Below, in pieces: positions 39,779-62,231 of a stretch of 64,000 bases of DNA. Where the stretch lies: NCBI GenBank assembly GCA_024345305.1, contig BRON01000001.1, forward strand, positions 496,001-560,000, written 5' to 3'. Position numbers and translations under genes: made by a program. A model generated the notes under the pieces. The model worked only from the letters and a program-made list of their open reading frames with translations, was not told the origin of the DNA and searched no databases. The DNA is from Mrakia gelida (lineage: Eukaryota > Basidiomycota > Tremellomycetes > Cystofilobasidiales > Mrakiaceae). The stretch's first letter is position 1, and each line of letters opens with the position of its first letter.

Positions 39779-42355
39779 TTACCAAGCTCCTCCTGCGACA
39801 ACGACCATCAACCCTCCCAACCCCAACCCAACCAACGACTTCATCGCCCCCCAACTCTCGACTCCCCCACTCGCCGAAGAGCTCCCCACCGCACTCGTTG
39901 AGGTCGAAGAAGCTCCAGCAGATGTGGCGGTTGACGTCGCGTTAGTTTTCGAGGGAGTGGTCGTCCCGTTGGAGGAGTAGAAGCTCGACGTCCCCAGCAC
40001 TACTCCCGTCGAGTCGAGTCCTGCGACTTGATACCACGCGTGCGACGAGGAGGAAGCATTGAGGGAGGTTTCGAACCCGTTCTTGGTGGTTGAGGAGAGG
40101 AGGGTTGCGTTGCTGCGAGAGACGAAGGCGAGGAAGAAGACGCGTCAGAACGAGACGAGACGAGAGGGATAGGTGGGCGAGAAGGCGAGGAGGAGCTCAC
40201 GAAGCGTTATCAGACCCGTACAAGTCCCAAGTTGAGACTTCGGTCGCTCCATTCCAGGAAACGAAGACCTCGTTAGTTCCGTTGGGGAAGACCGACACGT
40301 CGGGCAGCGTTGATGGGTAGCCCGTCCAGTTAGATCGATAAGCTCGGTAGCCTTGGACGTTTCCTACTCCGAACTGAACTCCGTAGACGATGTTTCCGGC
40401 CGTGTCGAACTCAGCAAACTCGGGGCTGCGAGTTTAGAGACGAGAGGGAAGATGGTGAGCGCGCGCTCGGGAGGAAAGGAAGGAAAGAGACGCGGCTCAC
40501 GTCTGACCCCATCCGACGAGGACGTTCCCGTTATCCTGGACCTGCACGTTCCCTTGAGACTGAGAGATGGTCTTGTTCCAAGGAAGGTAGGCCATCGAGA
40601 GGTTGGCGGTCTTCTGCGGAAGCGAGAAAGGGTCAAGTAAGCGACGCGAGAGGAGGAAGAGGGAGCGAAAGGGAGAGACGCGAGTACGAACCGAAGAGAC
40701 ATCGACGTCGATGATGAGACCTCGAGCGTACTCAGCATCGGATTCCCACGAGGTTCCGGCGTTGTCGAAGACACTGAAGATACGCGAAGAGAAGACGCGT
40801 CAGATCGAAGGAAAGGGAGAGAACGGGCGAGCGTCGTCGCGTCGAACTGACCTGATCTGAGTCTCATCCGCGTGCCATCGAGCGTCGTGCTGCCACTCGA
40901 AGTCGGTCCCGTTTCCTTGAACGAAGCTGGTGGAGTTTCCACCGAGGGTCCAGAGAACGTTTCCGGAGGATCCCTCGACGTAGTAGAGGGCGTGGCAGTG
41001 GCGGGAGGAGATCACTGAAAGGGCGAGGGAGTCGAGTCAGTTCGAGAAGGAAAGAGCTCGAAGTTTGAGAAGTTGGACGAACAGTAGTTTCCAGCCGAGT
41101 CCTTATCGATCGAGTTGACGTGGAACCAGTCCCAGGCGGTCGCGAGAGCCGAACCTGTGGAAGGAGGGAGAGATCGAGGGAAGTCAACAAGTGTCGACTG
41201 AGATCAAAAAAGACGAACGAACCAGTCGACCCAGGATCGGCGTAGCAGGTTCCAGGAGTGATGTGATCACTGGCGAGCCAGCTGAAGATAAGCTCGTCTG
41301 TATGTCGAGAGGGGAGTTGTGGTCAGCGAGAGAAGGAGGACGAGGGGGGGAATGCGCGAAGCTCACTCGTCGCGATGTCGACCTCCTGCACCACTCCGTC
41401 CCAGATGTACCCGTCCGAGATGCTGAAACTGGACAAGTCCCAGGGTTTAGACTGGTACCCAGTCATCAAAGCTGTGTTGTTGGAAGTGATCTGAAAATCG
41501 TGGCTGAAGACAAAAATGGAAGGGAGGGGAGAGTTCAGCGCGCCGCGGTCGAATCAGCTTGCGGAGAGAAAGCAGGAGATCGAGTCGCAGGGGAGAGCTC
41601 ACAAATCTGCTCCTACAAGGACACCTGAAGCGTCGTAGACGTCGACTAGAGAGACGTTTCCTATCACGGAGTAGGTGTTGTCGAGGATGCTGAGTTGAAT
41701 TGAAACGAAGAGGAGGAGAGGAAGACGCGTCGTCAGGTCTCGTCTTTTGCCCAACGAGCATGCCTCGCGCTATTGCCGAACTCACAGACCCCTCCCTGAT
41801 CCGAAACCGTTAGAATTGAAGCTTCCAGCCCAAGTCGCGAGCACGGTCTGGTTGTTGTAAGTCGTGACTTCGAACGACATGGTCTGTCCAACGAGAGCGA
41901 CCCCACTCCATAAGAGCGTTCCGTCCTGAGCGTGTATCAGAGGGCCAGGGGTGAGGACATCGGTCCCACGAGGAGCAGTGAGGATGTGGCCAGGTGTGAG
42001 AGTTGCCGAGTCGTTCGCGGCAACGTAGAAGTTCCAGGCGGAGCTGAAGTGAAGGAGGGGGGAGACGCAGGCCGTGAGCTCGAGTCCAGAGTTCGAAGAG
42101 GACGACGCTGATGGAAGGAGATGGGGACGAACGGAGTGAGACTGCTGGAGTAGAAAGTCTGGTAGGGTCCCTTTCCGAGATCTCCTGATTCGTAGCTGTT
42201 GAAGAAAGATACGCAGAGATCAGCCCGGAGAGAAGAAAGGAGGGGCGAGAAGGAGTCGTCCGAGCTCACCTTTTGTCGTTCGTGTAGACGGTGTCTGCGC
42301 GCACTGAAGCGGCCACAGCCAAGCTGAGAAGTAGAGACGAGGCGGACCTAAACAT
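39779..42355 (-). CDS. Arylsulfotransferase-fold protein (ASST family), probably GPI-anchored
   Basis: A secreted beta-propeller protein of the fungal arylsulfotransferase-like family (Pfam Arylsulfotran_2). Start MFRSASSLLLSLAVAASVRA is a signal peptide, followed by DTVYTNDKSYESGDLGKGPYQ. Key family parts: AWDWFHVNSIDKDSAGNYL, ISSRHCHALYYVEGSSGNVL, WTLGGNSTSF, FEWQHDARWHADETQI, GLIIDVDVSS, NGNVLVGWGQSPEFAEFD and FPNGTNEVFVSWNGATEV. The His of HDARWH and of SRHCHAL are the conserved ones. A Ser/Thr/Ala linker (about 39850-39980) leads to GAMKSLVGLGLGGLMVVVAG ending in TAA, a probable GPI signal. Around 550-600 residues, about 12 introns. Family function in fungi is not established and sulfotransfer activity should not be assumed. 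Confidence 0.86.
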
Positions 42356-42465
42356 CTTTGATGCAGAGAGCGAGTCGTGTGAGGGTTGGGGTCGCGAGAA
42401 CGACTGGGAAGGAAAAGTGAAAGTCAAACGCTCCCTCACCCTCCCCGGACTCCTCGACCTTGCGG

Positions 42466-42473
42466 TTTTTATA
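42466..42473 (-). promoter_or_regulatory. TATA box of the ASST-like gene
   Basis: TATAAAAA on the minus strand, about 111 bp upstream of the ATG at 42355. Sequence is a perfect TATA consensus and spacing fits a fungal core promoter. Confidence 0.65.
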
Positions 42474-42870
42474 GAGCGTCATCTCAGGGCCAGGCCCAAC
42501 TGTGAGCTTCAGCTGAGTCTACTGGGGAAGGAGGAGTATGGTCTGGACGGTGTAGGGGAGCAGCTGCGGTAGAAGGGAAGGATGCGGTCGAGAACGAAGG
42601 AGGAGGAGGAGGCAGAGGGAAAGGTTCGATTTCCGACGAGGTCGACGCGTCCTTCCACTCTTTTCTCCGTCCTTGTACCGATGGTTCTTTACTTTTCTCA
42701 GACCTTTGGAAGGGTCAGATGTAAGAAATACATTCAATGCTTTCCATCCAGCTTCGAGTGATGATTTTCAGTGTTGTTTTTGGCAGACGGAAGCTTAAAT
42801 AAAAAAGGGAGGAAACGATCGGCTCACCTGCCCTGGACAACCTTTCATTCGAACGCTCCCAAACCATCAG

Positions 42871-42896
42871 CTTCCCTTCCCTTCCCTTCCCTTCCC
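42871..42896. repeat. (CTTCC)5 microsatellite
   Basis: Five tandem CTTCC units in the ASST/GLC7 divergent promoter. A pyrimidine tract of this kind is common in promoters of this window. Confidence 0.85.
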
Positions 42897-43774
42897 GTCA
42901 ACTTCTTTCATCCGTGAGTACATCTTTCCTGAGCATGCCATGCTTGCTCTAGGAGGAAAAGAGCTGTGTAGGAGCATCGTGGAGAAGGAGCGGGAAGGAG
43001 GAGGGGAGGAACGGTCGGGTCAGCTCGCAGCGAGTGGGGAGGAACGAACGAACAGCTTCTCGTCTCGGCAGCTCGTAGAGATTGAGCTCTTCACTGACGT
43101 CTTTGGTCTTTTCTATCCTCTCTACCTCTCCTTCACCTCCACATCATCTCTGGCAACGCGGTCCTCTCGTCGCTCGGTCCCTTGTCCCCTCCTCGTCGAC
43201 ATCCAAACATCCGACTCTCCCTCCGCCCCTTCCCTCCCTCCTCCTCCTCCCACCTCCCTTCCCTGGTCACCCTCATCCCTCAAACTCCACCCTCGTCGCA
43301 TCTCTCCCGGCGGCTTCCCCATCCAGCACCTCCTCAGAGCCCACCACCAGCAGACCTCGCTCGCTTCATCTCGTTGGACGCGCGTAGCTCTCCTTCCCTA
43401 AGTCTTTCCTCCCAACCACCTTTCCCGTGAGTTCACACGTCTTCTGTATCTCGGCAGAATAGGAGCTATGACTTCTGTGAGGTAGAGGTCTGTAGGGCGA
43501 TGTCTTTGGAGGGAAGGGAGGAGACGACGTCAGGGGATGAAGGGGTTGTGATGAGCTCGAGCTCGACCAAACGAGATCAGCTTCCATTCTTGTACAACTT
43601 CCTTCGTTGCTGCCTTTTCGAGCATACAGCCACGGAGACATCATTCTCAGCAGAAGACCTTCTCTGTAGTAGCGACATCGTAGCTGACTCTTGCTCCTTC
43701 CTTCGTTTCCTTCCCTCGTCCCACAGCCCTTCACCTCCCCACCTTCCCTTCCCTTCCCCTCCTCCTCCTCAACC

Positions 43775-46289
<2,515 letters not shown>

Positions 46290-47159
46290 ACCCCTCGTCC
46301 AACCATCGCCTCCGTCGTCTCGTCCCTCGGCTTCGTTCGCTCGCTCGCTCGTCCTCCGTTTTGTACCACCCTACCTTGCTCTCCCCCCCCATCCCCTTTC
46401 TCTCCCTTTCCTTCCTTTGGGCTCCGCTCGCCTCCCCTCGCTCTTGGTTCTGGTCCCTCAACGTCTTACAGTACAGTTACAATCCCACCTATCTTTCTCG
46501 CTTCGTTGGCTCGTTCCTCGTTTCTTTCTTTTCCTCCTTTTTTAACGTCGTCCTTCGCAAACCCAAACCCAAGAATCGCTTTGATTTGCTTATCGTTCGA
46601 GATTCGCATGATGTACTTCTAGGCGCTTTGCTGGGTGCCGAGCGACGATGAGGAATCGTCGGACAGTCTGGGAGCTGAGAGATCGACCGACGAAAAGAAG
46701 GAGGGAGGTCTCGAAAGGGAGGACATGTTGATTCTACAAGAGTACACGAAAAGGGTAAGGGAGCTGAGAAATCGAGACAAGCGACGTAAGAGGGTATAGA
46801 GGTAGGGCTGCGAGATGACGAGGAAGAAGCGTGATGACGTGAAGAAAAGGAGTGCGAGAGAAGGGTGAGGACGCGTCGAGAAGAAAGGAGAGGGATGTGC
46901 CGTTGAGGAGGGAGGGTTGAGAAAACGTGTTGGGATGAGCTGATGAAAAGCAACGAGGGACGTAACGATCAGCATTCGCAGCTGTTCTGAGCAATCGCCG
47001 GTCTCCTTTGAGCTTGTACGACGAGAGCGAGCGAGAAGAAGGGAGGAAAACGAAACGAAACGCGAGCTCACCTTTTTCCCTTCCTTCCCATCACGTCCTC
47101 CATCCTCGCTCGACCCAAGCCCTTCCACATCCATTCCCGTCCACCACCGACAAAGTCAT
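46290..47159. other. Convergent 3' region between GLC7 and NC2-beta
   Basis: 870 bp with only low-complexity open frames on the minus strand. GACGCGTC near 46869. An 8-C run sits at 46384-46391. No gene supported; two long 3' untranslated regions would fill it. Confidence 0.4.
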
Positions 47160-48195
47160 CTACTGCTCTCCCTCCGTCGGAGGAGGAGGAGCCACTGCTC
47201 CACCCGTCTCCGCGTACTTGGCTCTCGATTTGGCGAAGAGGAGTTCTTGTTGAGCGAGGAGTTCTTCTGTCGACATTCCGTTGTTCTTGTTGGAGGCTGT
47301 GGATTGTTTCGATATTCGGACCTGTTGGGAGGGAAGTAGGGAGGGAAGTGGGCGAAGAGGGGAAAGAGAAGGGACGAGGGACGAGGGAGGGATGGAAGGA
47401 GAGAGGTCGAGGTCAGCTTCGACGTTTGCTCTCGAAGGAGCGAGGAGGACACGAGGAGAGATGGGGCGAATTAAGACAAGGTATACATGGTGCCAAGCTC
47501 CCAGACGAGGAGCCCAGCTCGAAGTAGATACCGGAAGAGGTGTAGTAGAGCTTTGGAGGACTGACCTTGACGTGCTCCTTGTGTTCATCCAACACTCCCT
47601 CGACCTCCTCGATGTAGGTATCGAACCCGAGCGCTTTGAGAGCTGAGACGACGTGTTCTGGAGCAATGGTCTTCTTCTGATCCTTCTCGCAGGCGTCGTT
47701 GGCTTCTGAGGAGATGAGATGGATGAATTCTGGATCGGAGCAAGGCGAGAGAGGGAGGTGAAGGGAAGGTGAAGGAGGAGGAGGGTTAGGAAGGAAGGAG
47801 ATTCGAAGGTCAGCTCGTACTCGTCCAGTTCTGCGACCGAGTTCGAAACAAGATGCTGAGTTCGAAGAGGCGCTGCGTCTCTACTTCGAGGTGTAGATAT
47901 TAAGGATGGATGTAGAGCCAGGATGGAAGGAGGGAAGGGAAGATGAACGAACCGATGCAGCAGGCGGTGATGACCTCTCTCGAGTCCTTTGCACATTGAA
48001 CATCGTCAGGCATCAGATCTGACGAAAGCAGAGATGAGAAGATCAGCTTCTTCGCCATCTACATATCGAGGTCGTGTAGAAGATAAGCTCACCGTCGATG
48101 AGCTTTGCTATCGTCGCTTTGGGAAGACCGTCCTCGAGACCAGCTCCTCCCCCTCCTCGACTCCCCGAAGCTTGGTTATCCTCGTCGTCAGACAT
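47160..48195 (-). CDS. NCB2: Negative cofactor 2 beta (Dr1 histone-fold protein)
   Basis: NC2-beta pairs with NC2-alpha through a histone fold, binds TBP on DNA and blocks or redistributes it, in the nucleus. Exons: MSDDEDNQASGSRG and GLEDGLPKATIAKLID (start at 48195), LMPDDVQCAKDSREVITACC, EFIHLISSEANDACEKDQKK followed by TIAPEHVVSALKALGFDTYI, EEVEGVLDEHKEHVK, and a C-terminal part VQISKQSTASNKNNGMSTEE with LLAQQELLFAKSRAKYAETG, ending APPPPTEGEQ and TAG. The DLPKATIxKLI opening, the E(F)I..ISSEAND segment and the TI.PEHV.. ALK motif are diagnostic of Dr1. About 155 residues, four introns. Secure. Confidence 0.94.
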
Positions 48196-48581
48196 TTCGA
48201 TCCTAGTGGGTGTTTGTAGGTGCTATGTGGATGGCTGCTGAGTGGTTGGAGAGAAGGTAGAATTTGAAAGGGGAGGAAGGATGGCTGGCTGATCGTTACG
48301 AGCAACAAGGGACGAAAACGACGAGCTTCGAGTTGAGCTCGCTTTCGCTCCTTCTCCTCCGTCTGCATCACAGAGATCATGGCTCTTCTCAGCTTCACTC
48401 ACCCTGTCCGAAATACCTTGCCTCGTATCGACCACTTCTCCATCGAATCCTCGTTGGATAACCTTTAACTACCCATCATTCACCCATCCTTCAGTTCCTC
48501 TCTTCTCCTTCCGAACTACGCTGCTACACTACCTCTATATACACTAACCCAACCCCAATTACCGCCAACCCGAAAGAAAGC
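48196..48581. other. NC2-beta promoter and 3' flank of the next gene
   Basis: Minus-strand promoter of NC2-beta. A TATATA-like sequence (48535-48541) lies about 340 bp upstream of its ATG, close to the stop of the neighbouring gene, so its role is uncertain. No gene. Confidence 0.4.
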
Positions 48582-50757
48582 TCATCGTCCTCCCTCAACC
48601 TCGACCCAATCAGGATCGTAAACAGGCGGCGCGTTCAGCCTTCCAGCATCGACCTCCTGCCCGTAAGCCAACGTCGGAACCCCTTGAGATCCAGGGATAG
48701 GTCCCTTTCCACTTCCACGAGTGTTGACGGCGGCGCCGGAGGTAGAAGACGAGGCTGTCGCGAGGGTGAGGGAGGGGACGATCTCGGATCGTGCGATCGA
48801 AGGACTGAAGGTCGAAGCTCCTCCTGAGCTGGAGTGATGATCCGCCGAGGAGGAAGTAAGATAGTACTGGGAGAGGGATTGTGACTGAGGTGAGAGGAGA
48901 GGGCTTCGGTTGTCGGACGAAGTGGGAGCGGGAAGAGAGGTTGTGTTGATCGAAGGCGCGAAGTACGATTGGGGAACTGGCGGTGCGGTGACGTCTGTAG
49001 AATCGAAAAGGGAAACCAGTGAGCTTAGACATCGACGAGGGAAGTAGATAGGGATCGTATAGAGGTCATATGAGACTCACAGGGAGAGATCGCTGCCGTT
49101 TCGTGGTGGACCTCGCGACGCGTCCAATCCGTCGGCGTCGTCCTCGACGTTCCAAGCGGGATGAGAAGGTCGAGAAGCTGCATCGTTGGCTCTGATGGTA
49201 GGTTTTAAAAAAATGGAGGAAGGCGATGTGGTCAGTCTGCGTTTCTCCTCGAGCGGAAAAGAGAGTGAGAAGAACGTGAGACGCGTTGAACGAACCTCTT
49301 TTTCCTCCAGAACCAATACCACCATGCCCCAACAGCGGCGAACGCAATCATGATTCCAGCGATGGCTCCACCTATCGCACCGCCGTTGACTCCTCCTCCT
49401 CCAGCAGACGTGGCGGCTGCCGACGTGGACTGGGCAGCAGAAGCCGCCGTCTTCGAGCTCTGCATCCGAGTCGTGGTCGTGGTCCTCGTCGAAGTCGAAG
49501 TCGCGGAGGCCACAGACGACATTGATTGCTTGGAAAGAGCCGATTGGGAAGCCTGGGAGAGGAGAGACTGTGAAGCTTTCGCTGCGAGAGCGCGAGTCGC
49601 GTTCGCTGTTGAGAAACGAACAGAGAGACCGATCAAAGTCAGCTCTTCGAGGTTTGTTTCGCGGAACGGGGAGAAAGCAGAGTGGAATATACTCGAACCT
49701 TCGGCGACGGTAGGGTTCCATTGGTACGCGTCTCCTTCAGAGGGAGGGATGAAGGCCCGTGCTGGCAAATCGAGATCTGAGACGTCCGTCGGGACTGATG
49801 AGTTGCCGATGGCAGTGGGGATGTTGCACGCTGCTCCGGCAGACAGGAAAGTGCCATAGCTCTCAGGGGGAACGTTGAGCGTCTCGACTCCTGTCTGGCA
49901 GCTGGTTTGAAGGAGAGACGCCAGGAGGGAGAAAAGAGCTCAGCCATCGACGCGCCGCTCTCGCTCGCGATTCCTTTCCCGTTCTCCTTCTTTGAACGGC
50001 TGAGGTGCTTACTAGATACAGGCTTGAAGAATGGAGAAGGCGGCGATGTCTGTTGGGTCGAAGAGTTAACCCGAATATGAGCGAACGAAGCGACGAAGCG
50101 AGGTGTTCGGGATGAGTCTGGTCCGAGCACCTCCCGTCTTTGGACTCACTGCAGCAGCAGACGTTGTTTGTGAGACCCGTAGCACTTCCCGAGCCTGGGA
50201 TTGCGACAAAACGACGAAAGCCAGCGAGGCGAGACGGGAGTGACACCAAAAGAAGCGCTGAGAGACGAACAGAAATAATAAGCTGTCGGGTCGAGCGAAA
50301 ACATCTCGAACGTGGGCTGACACCGAGCCACTAGACTCTCGTACATCTGGTGAAGAAGGTAAAAGCTGAGTCGGTGGAAGAGAGTGGAAGCAAGAGGAGG
50401 GAGGGAAGAAGAGAGAACGGACCTTGCCTTCGACGGATCAAAGTTCGGAGGGAAGACGACGGTCAGACTCGAACGCGTTCCTTCTCGCTTGCCTCTCTCC
50501 GAAGGAAAACCAAACTCACAAGGAGTGTCTCCAAGATCATTGTTCCACCAGGCTGTTGTTCCAAACGAAGGAAGGAAGGAAGGAAGGAAGGAAGGAGGGA
50601 AGGAAGAGTCAGATTCGTATTTCGGGGAGAGGAAGAGGAGGCCGGTGAGCGACTGTTTGAACGTACTAGGACTCCCTGCAGCACAAGAAGTATTTCCTGA
50701 AGCCCGAGTGAGAGTAACGAGAGCGAGGAAGGGCAAGACGTTTCTGAGAAAGGCCAT
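48582..50757 (-). CDS. Single-pass membrane protein with Cys-rich ectodomain
   Basis: A type I surface protein typical of basidiomycetes, function unknown. Start at 50757: signal peptide MAFLRNVLPFLALVTLTRAS, then NTSCAAGSPS, AWWNNDLGDTPC, MYESLVARCQ with PTFEMFSLDPT, LTNNVCCC, DIAAFSILQACI, and SCQTGVETLNVPPESYGTFL. The spaced Cys (including a CCC triplet) and NVCCC pattern suggest a disulfide-linked ectodomain. A Ser/Thr/Ala-rich stalk (SQSLLSQASQSALSKQ and a Thr run) leads to one membrane helix, GGAIAGIMIAFAAVGAWWYW, and the stop-transfer RKK. The cytosolic tail is Ser/Pro-rich (QSYFAPS, SPLLSPQSQS) and ends YDPDWVEVEGGR with TGA at 48584-48582. Architecture recalls cell-wall stress sensors (Wsc/Mid2) but no WSC domain is seen. 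Confidence 0.8.
50567..50606. repeat. (GAAG)n microsatellite in an intron
   Basis: About seven GAAG units followed by GAGGGAAGG, inside an intron of the single-pass membrane protein gene (pyrimidine-rich on its sense strand, near the acceptor side). Probably length-polymorphic. Confidence 0.85.
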
Positions 50758-51091
50758 GCTGGAGTCACACACCTTCGAGACGAGAGAGAAGTGGTTGGAG
50801 GTGTGACAAGGAGGTGTCGCGTTCGAGGCTCGACGAGCGCTGCTTCGCAGATCTTCCTGTTCAAACAGCACAGCATCGAAGGGCATATGGTCCCGTCCGA
50901 AGATGAGTAGCGAGCCCCTTTGCTGACTCTGAGCGATCTGGTCAAAATGGGACAGGAGAACAGGAGAGGGCGAGCTCGGCTTCCTCGTTTCAGCTTTTGC
51001 GCGGGGCTCGAGGACGAGGCGATGTAGAGAGACAGGTGAGGTCTTCTCGCTGATCCAGGACAGAGCATGGTGGCTAAAGGTTGAGCGACAT
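50758..51091. other. Short intergenic between ABC-B stop and membrane-protein start
   Basis: 334 bp serving as 3' flank of ABC-B and promoter of the membrane protein, both on the minus strand. No element recognised. Confidence 0.4.
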
Positions 51092-59167
<8,076 letters not shown>

Positions 59168-59728
59168 CTCCTTTCCGTCTTGGTGGTTGGAGGTTAAGCG
59201 AGGCGAAAACAATAAGATAACCCCCCGGCCGAAGGGAGGGCATGGCGACGGGGAAGCGAAGGTCAAGTCCGAGGCTGCGAGGAGGGCTTCGATTGGGCCC
59301 TTCGTGACAGTTTTTCTTCGTTGGTGAGTTGAAGATGTCAAAGATCATCTTTTTCTCTGGTGGGCAATCTTTTCTTGGAGGCGAAATTCTGCTGTTCAGT
59401 GCGCGAAAACGAGCAAACGAAAGATGCTTGACGACCGGACTCCGCCCTCGTCCCTTCCCTTTCGTCCTTCCTCGTCAATTTGCGCTGGTCTGTCAACTTC
59501 CTTTCGCTCGCTGCTCCGATGCGCCAGATCACTCCGAAGCAGATGCCAAGCCCTGCTCTCTCAAAAACAACAGTGTGAGCAGGGACGAGAGTCTCGAGCA
59601 GCGCCGCGACGCGTCTCGTTCGTCTTTCTCCTCTCCTTTCCCCTTCTGCCAGCAGCGTGCATAAGATATCGAGCAACAACAAACCGAACTAGAACTACAA
59701 TAAGCAAGACCGATATTGAAAAGAAAGA
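59168..59728. other. ABC-B promoter, 3' flank of the WOPR gene
   Basis: 561 bp between the WOPR stop and the ABC-B start, both minus strand. Contains GACGCGTC near 59606. It does not resemble the ABC-A upstream region by eye, so the paralogs are probably controlled differently. No gene seen. Confidence 0.4.
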
Positions 59729-62231
59729 CTACGACCTCCCCCATCCCTCACAAGTGATCAAACCCGCCGCGTCCTCCCCTCCCTGAACCATCCCTCCCTC
59801 CCACGCTCTTCCGTCCTCCATCTGGACCTGCTGCTGAGGTCGGGAGTTGAATCTCGGCACCTCGTACATCTGCGCGGCTGCTTGGTAGGCGGGGATCTCG
59901 GCGGAGTAGGCGTCGGCCGGAAGAGGGTGATGAGGAAGTGGACGCGTCGCGGACGAGGGAGGTGGTGGAAGTGGGAAGTGCTGGAACTGGTGCGGGACGT
60001 AGGACGAGTGGGGAGCTGCTGCGTCCAAGGAGGAGTACGATCGGGCGTAAGGGAAGGTGAAGATGGGTTCCGAGGATTGATGAGGGAGGGAAGGGCGATG
60101 AAGGTGAGGGGGGAGTTGGAGGTGAGAGGGAGGAGGGTTGGAGGAGGGGTAGAGGCCGAGGTAGGGTGCTTGGAAGGGCGCATGAGAGGTGAATTGGTGG
60201 TGTTGGTGGTGGTGAAGATGGTCGGGATGAATTTGATCCGGGGAGAGAGGGATGGTGTACATGGATTGGGTGTCGAGCGAGTGAGGAAGTTGAGCGACGT
60301 CGATTCGAGCGTTCGGGCTGTTGAAGCTCTCTTCCTCCTCGCTGCCATTCTCTCCCTGAGACTTCCTTCCGTCCGCAATCAGCTCCATTCCCTCGAGGGA
60401 GAGTCCGATTCCACCGGGAGACTCCAGCGGATCCGAAGGGAGGGTGCTCGCTGAAGTTGAGGTCGATCCTGAGGCAGACGACGCGTCGAGAGGGTGTTGG
60501 TAGTGATTGTGATAGAGTTGCTGAGGATAGTGGTGGTAGGGGATTTGGCTGGGTTCGATATGGAAGGATGAAGATCTGGAGTGTTGGGTTGGGTGCTGGC
60601 CGAAGGAGGGCGACGGCTCAAAGGCGTGTTCCGTCGCGACGAAGTTGTCTTGCTCGTTGGCTGGAGTGGAAGGAGTAGGGAGGGAGATCCGAAGCTTTCG
60701 GACCTTGGATGATTGGGAGGGACTGCTGGATCGCCTCTTGGAAGCAAGCGACGGCCTCGTTGGCGTTCGATCGAGTGTCGCTTGCGAGGAGGAGGGTTGG
60801 GGTGCGAGTGAGGAGAGAGGAGGTGGAGAAGCGAGTTCGGATTCACTGCATGATGCAGAAAGGGCATGGAATGGTCAGCTCATCGTCTCTTCATCCAGGA
60901 TGGAGGCGAACGAGAAAGCGAGGGAACTGACTCGTAGCGTGTGACTCCGTCCGCACCGACGACGACGCTCGGAGGGAAGCGAAAGTGGTGAGGTTCGAGC
61001 TGGATACAAGTGAGGCTCGTCAGATCTATGGATAATCGAAACATCACTCTTCGCGGTGAACGTCGAACTGAACAGATACTCACATAAGCTGGGTGAATCG
61101 TGAGAGAAGCGAGCTCAGGGAACGACGACGGCGAGCGAAGAACTCCTCGCATCGCGTCTTCCATGGAGTAGTACGAGACGAGATGTTGAGCTACTCCGTT
61201 GATGTGAATTGAAATCGACTGGAAAGCGAGGAGAGGTACGTCAGCATCGATGCGAGGACGTCGAAGAGGACCGCGACGCGTTTGGGACGACGCAGTCTCA
61301 ACTTCGCGACTCCTCCCACTCTCCCCCTCTTTCTCTCCCACCAGCCAAAAGAGACTCACCTTCTTCACCAAGCCTTCAGTCCTGAAGCGGTACGTCCCAG
61401 TCAAACTCCCCACCAACTCCCTCTCCCTCTCCTGCTCGCTCGCTCCCACGACAGGTCCCGTCCATCCTCCTCCCTTCTTTCGTCGTCGACGGATCGGTAG
61501 AACGACCCTCTCCTTCTCATCGTACTCGTCCTCGCCTTCAAGATCGCGCTTGACGTCGTCGGGGGAGGCGAGGGACGAGGAAGAGGCGGAAACGGATGAG
61601 AGGGAGGAAATGGAGGGTTGTTTGGTTCGAGACTTGGAGGATCGATTGGGGAGGTTGGGATGATGTCGATCCGTTCGAGCGGTTGTTTCTCGGTAGAGCT
61701 GAGATTGGAGAGGAGAAGATAAGAGTTGTGGTCAGGACTGTGAGAGAAGGTGAAGAAGAGCGGGGCTTGAGGGAAGCGAGGGAAGGAGGGAGCGAGGCAG
61801 AAGGGAGTGAGAGACGACGCACGAGGAAGTTGGACTGGATTCGAGAAGGCGACTGGAGCGAGAGAACGAGAGTAGAGACGTCGTCAGCTACTAGGAGAAG
61901 CCTTTCGAGAGGACGCGAGCAAGGGCTCACCCAGATGAGTCCGTCTGTCCAGCGTTTGATTCCTGACTCCCGTTCGTCGAAGATCTGGTTCAAGAGCGAA
62001 TCGAACGAAGACGGGTGAGCTCAGCTCTCTTCTTCTTCAACACTTGGGTCGACATGCGAGGGTCTTGATACTCACGAAGATACTTCCAGACTTGATGAGC
62101 GTGGCCTGCTCCTTGGCGAGGAGCCGCCGAGTTATACGAGGGACCAAACCTCGTCTGCTAGCTTCGAAGAGGATCAAAGCGTCTCCCGTCGACTCGATGA
62201 TACCGACGAAGGGAGGAGTGGTCGTGGACAT
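59729..62231 (-). CDS. WOPR (Gti1/Pac2) transcription factor
   Basis: A fungus-specific DNA-binding regulator; relatives (Wor1, Ryp1, Mit1, Gti1) switch cell type and morphology. Start at 62231: MSTTTPPFVGIIESTGDALI, then LFEASRRGLVPRITRRLLAK, IKSGSIFVFDERESGIKRWT and DGLIWSPSRIQSNFLLYRE, which is the first WOPR half with the invariant RWTDG.WSPSRI. The second half: GSLTGTYRFRTEGLVKKSIS then IHINGVAQHLVSYYSMEDAM and LRSPSSFPELASLTIHPAY. Between the halves is a basic/acidic insert (DLEGEDEYDEKERVVLPIRR). The C-terminal 300 or so residues are rich in Gln, His, Pro and Ser (HHYPQQLYHNHYQHP, LHHHQHHQFTSHAPF), as in other WOPR proteins, and end ITCEGWGRS with TAG. About 600 residues, six or more introns. 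Very secure by motif. Confidence 0.93.

Larger units (their letters stand above)
42356..43774. other. Divergent promoter region between ASST-like gene and GLC7
   Basis: 1.4 kb without a convincing gene. Near the ASST-like gene: a TATA box (listed). Near GLC7: pyrimidine-rich leader and a further CTTCCCTTCC stretch just before the ATG (43740-43765). The plus-strand open frame 43082-43387 is almost pure CCT/TCC low complexity and is read as leader or promoter. GLC7 may have an intron in its 5' leader (acceptor-like sequences near 43105 and 43725), not proven. Confidence 0.4.

Noticed and set aside
43082..43387. Pro/Ser-rich open frame before GLC7
   Set aside because: Nearly pure CCT/TCC repeats, no domain and no splice link; pyrimidine-rich leader sequence.
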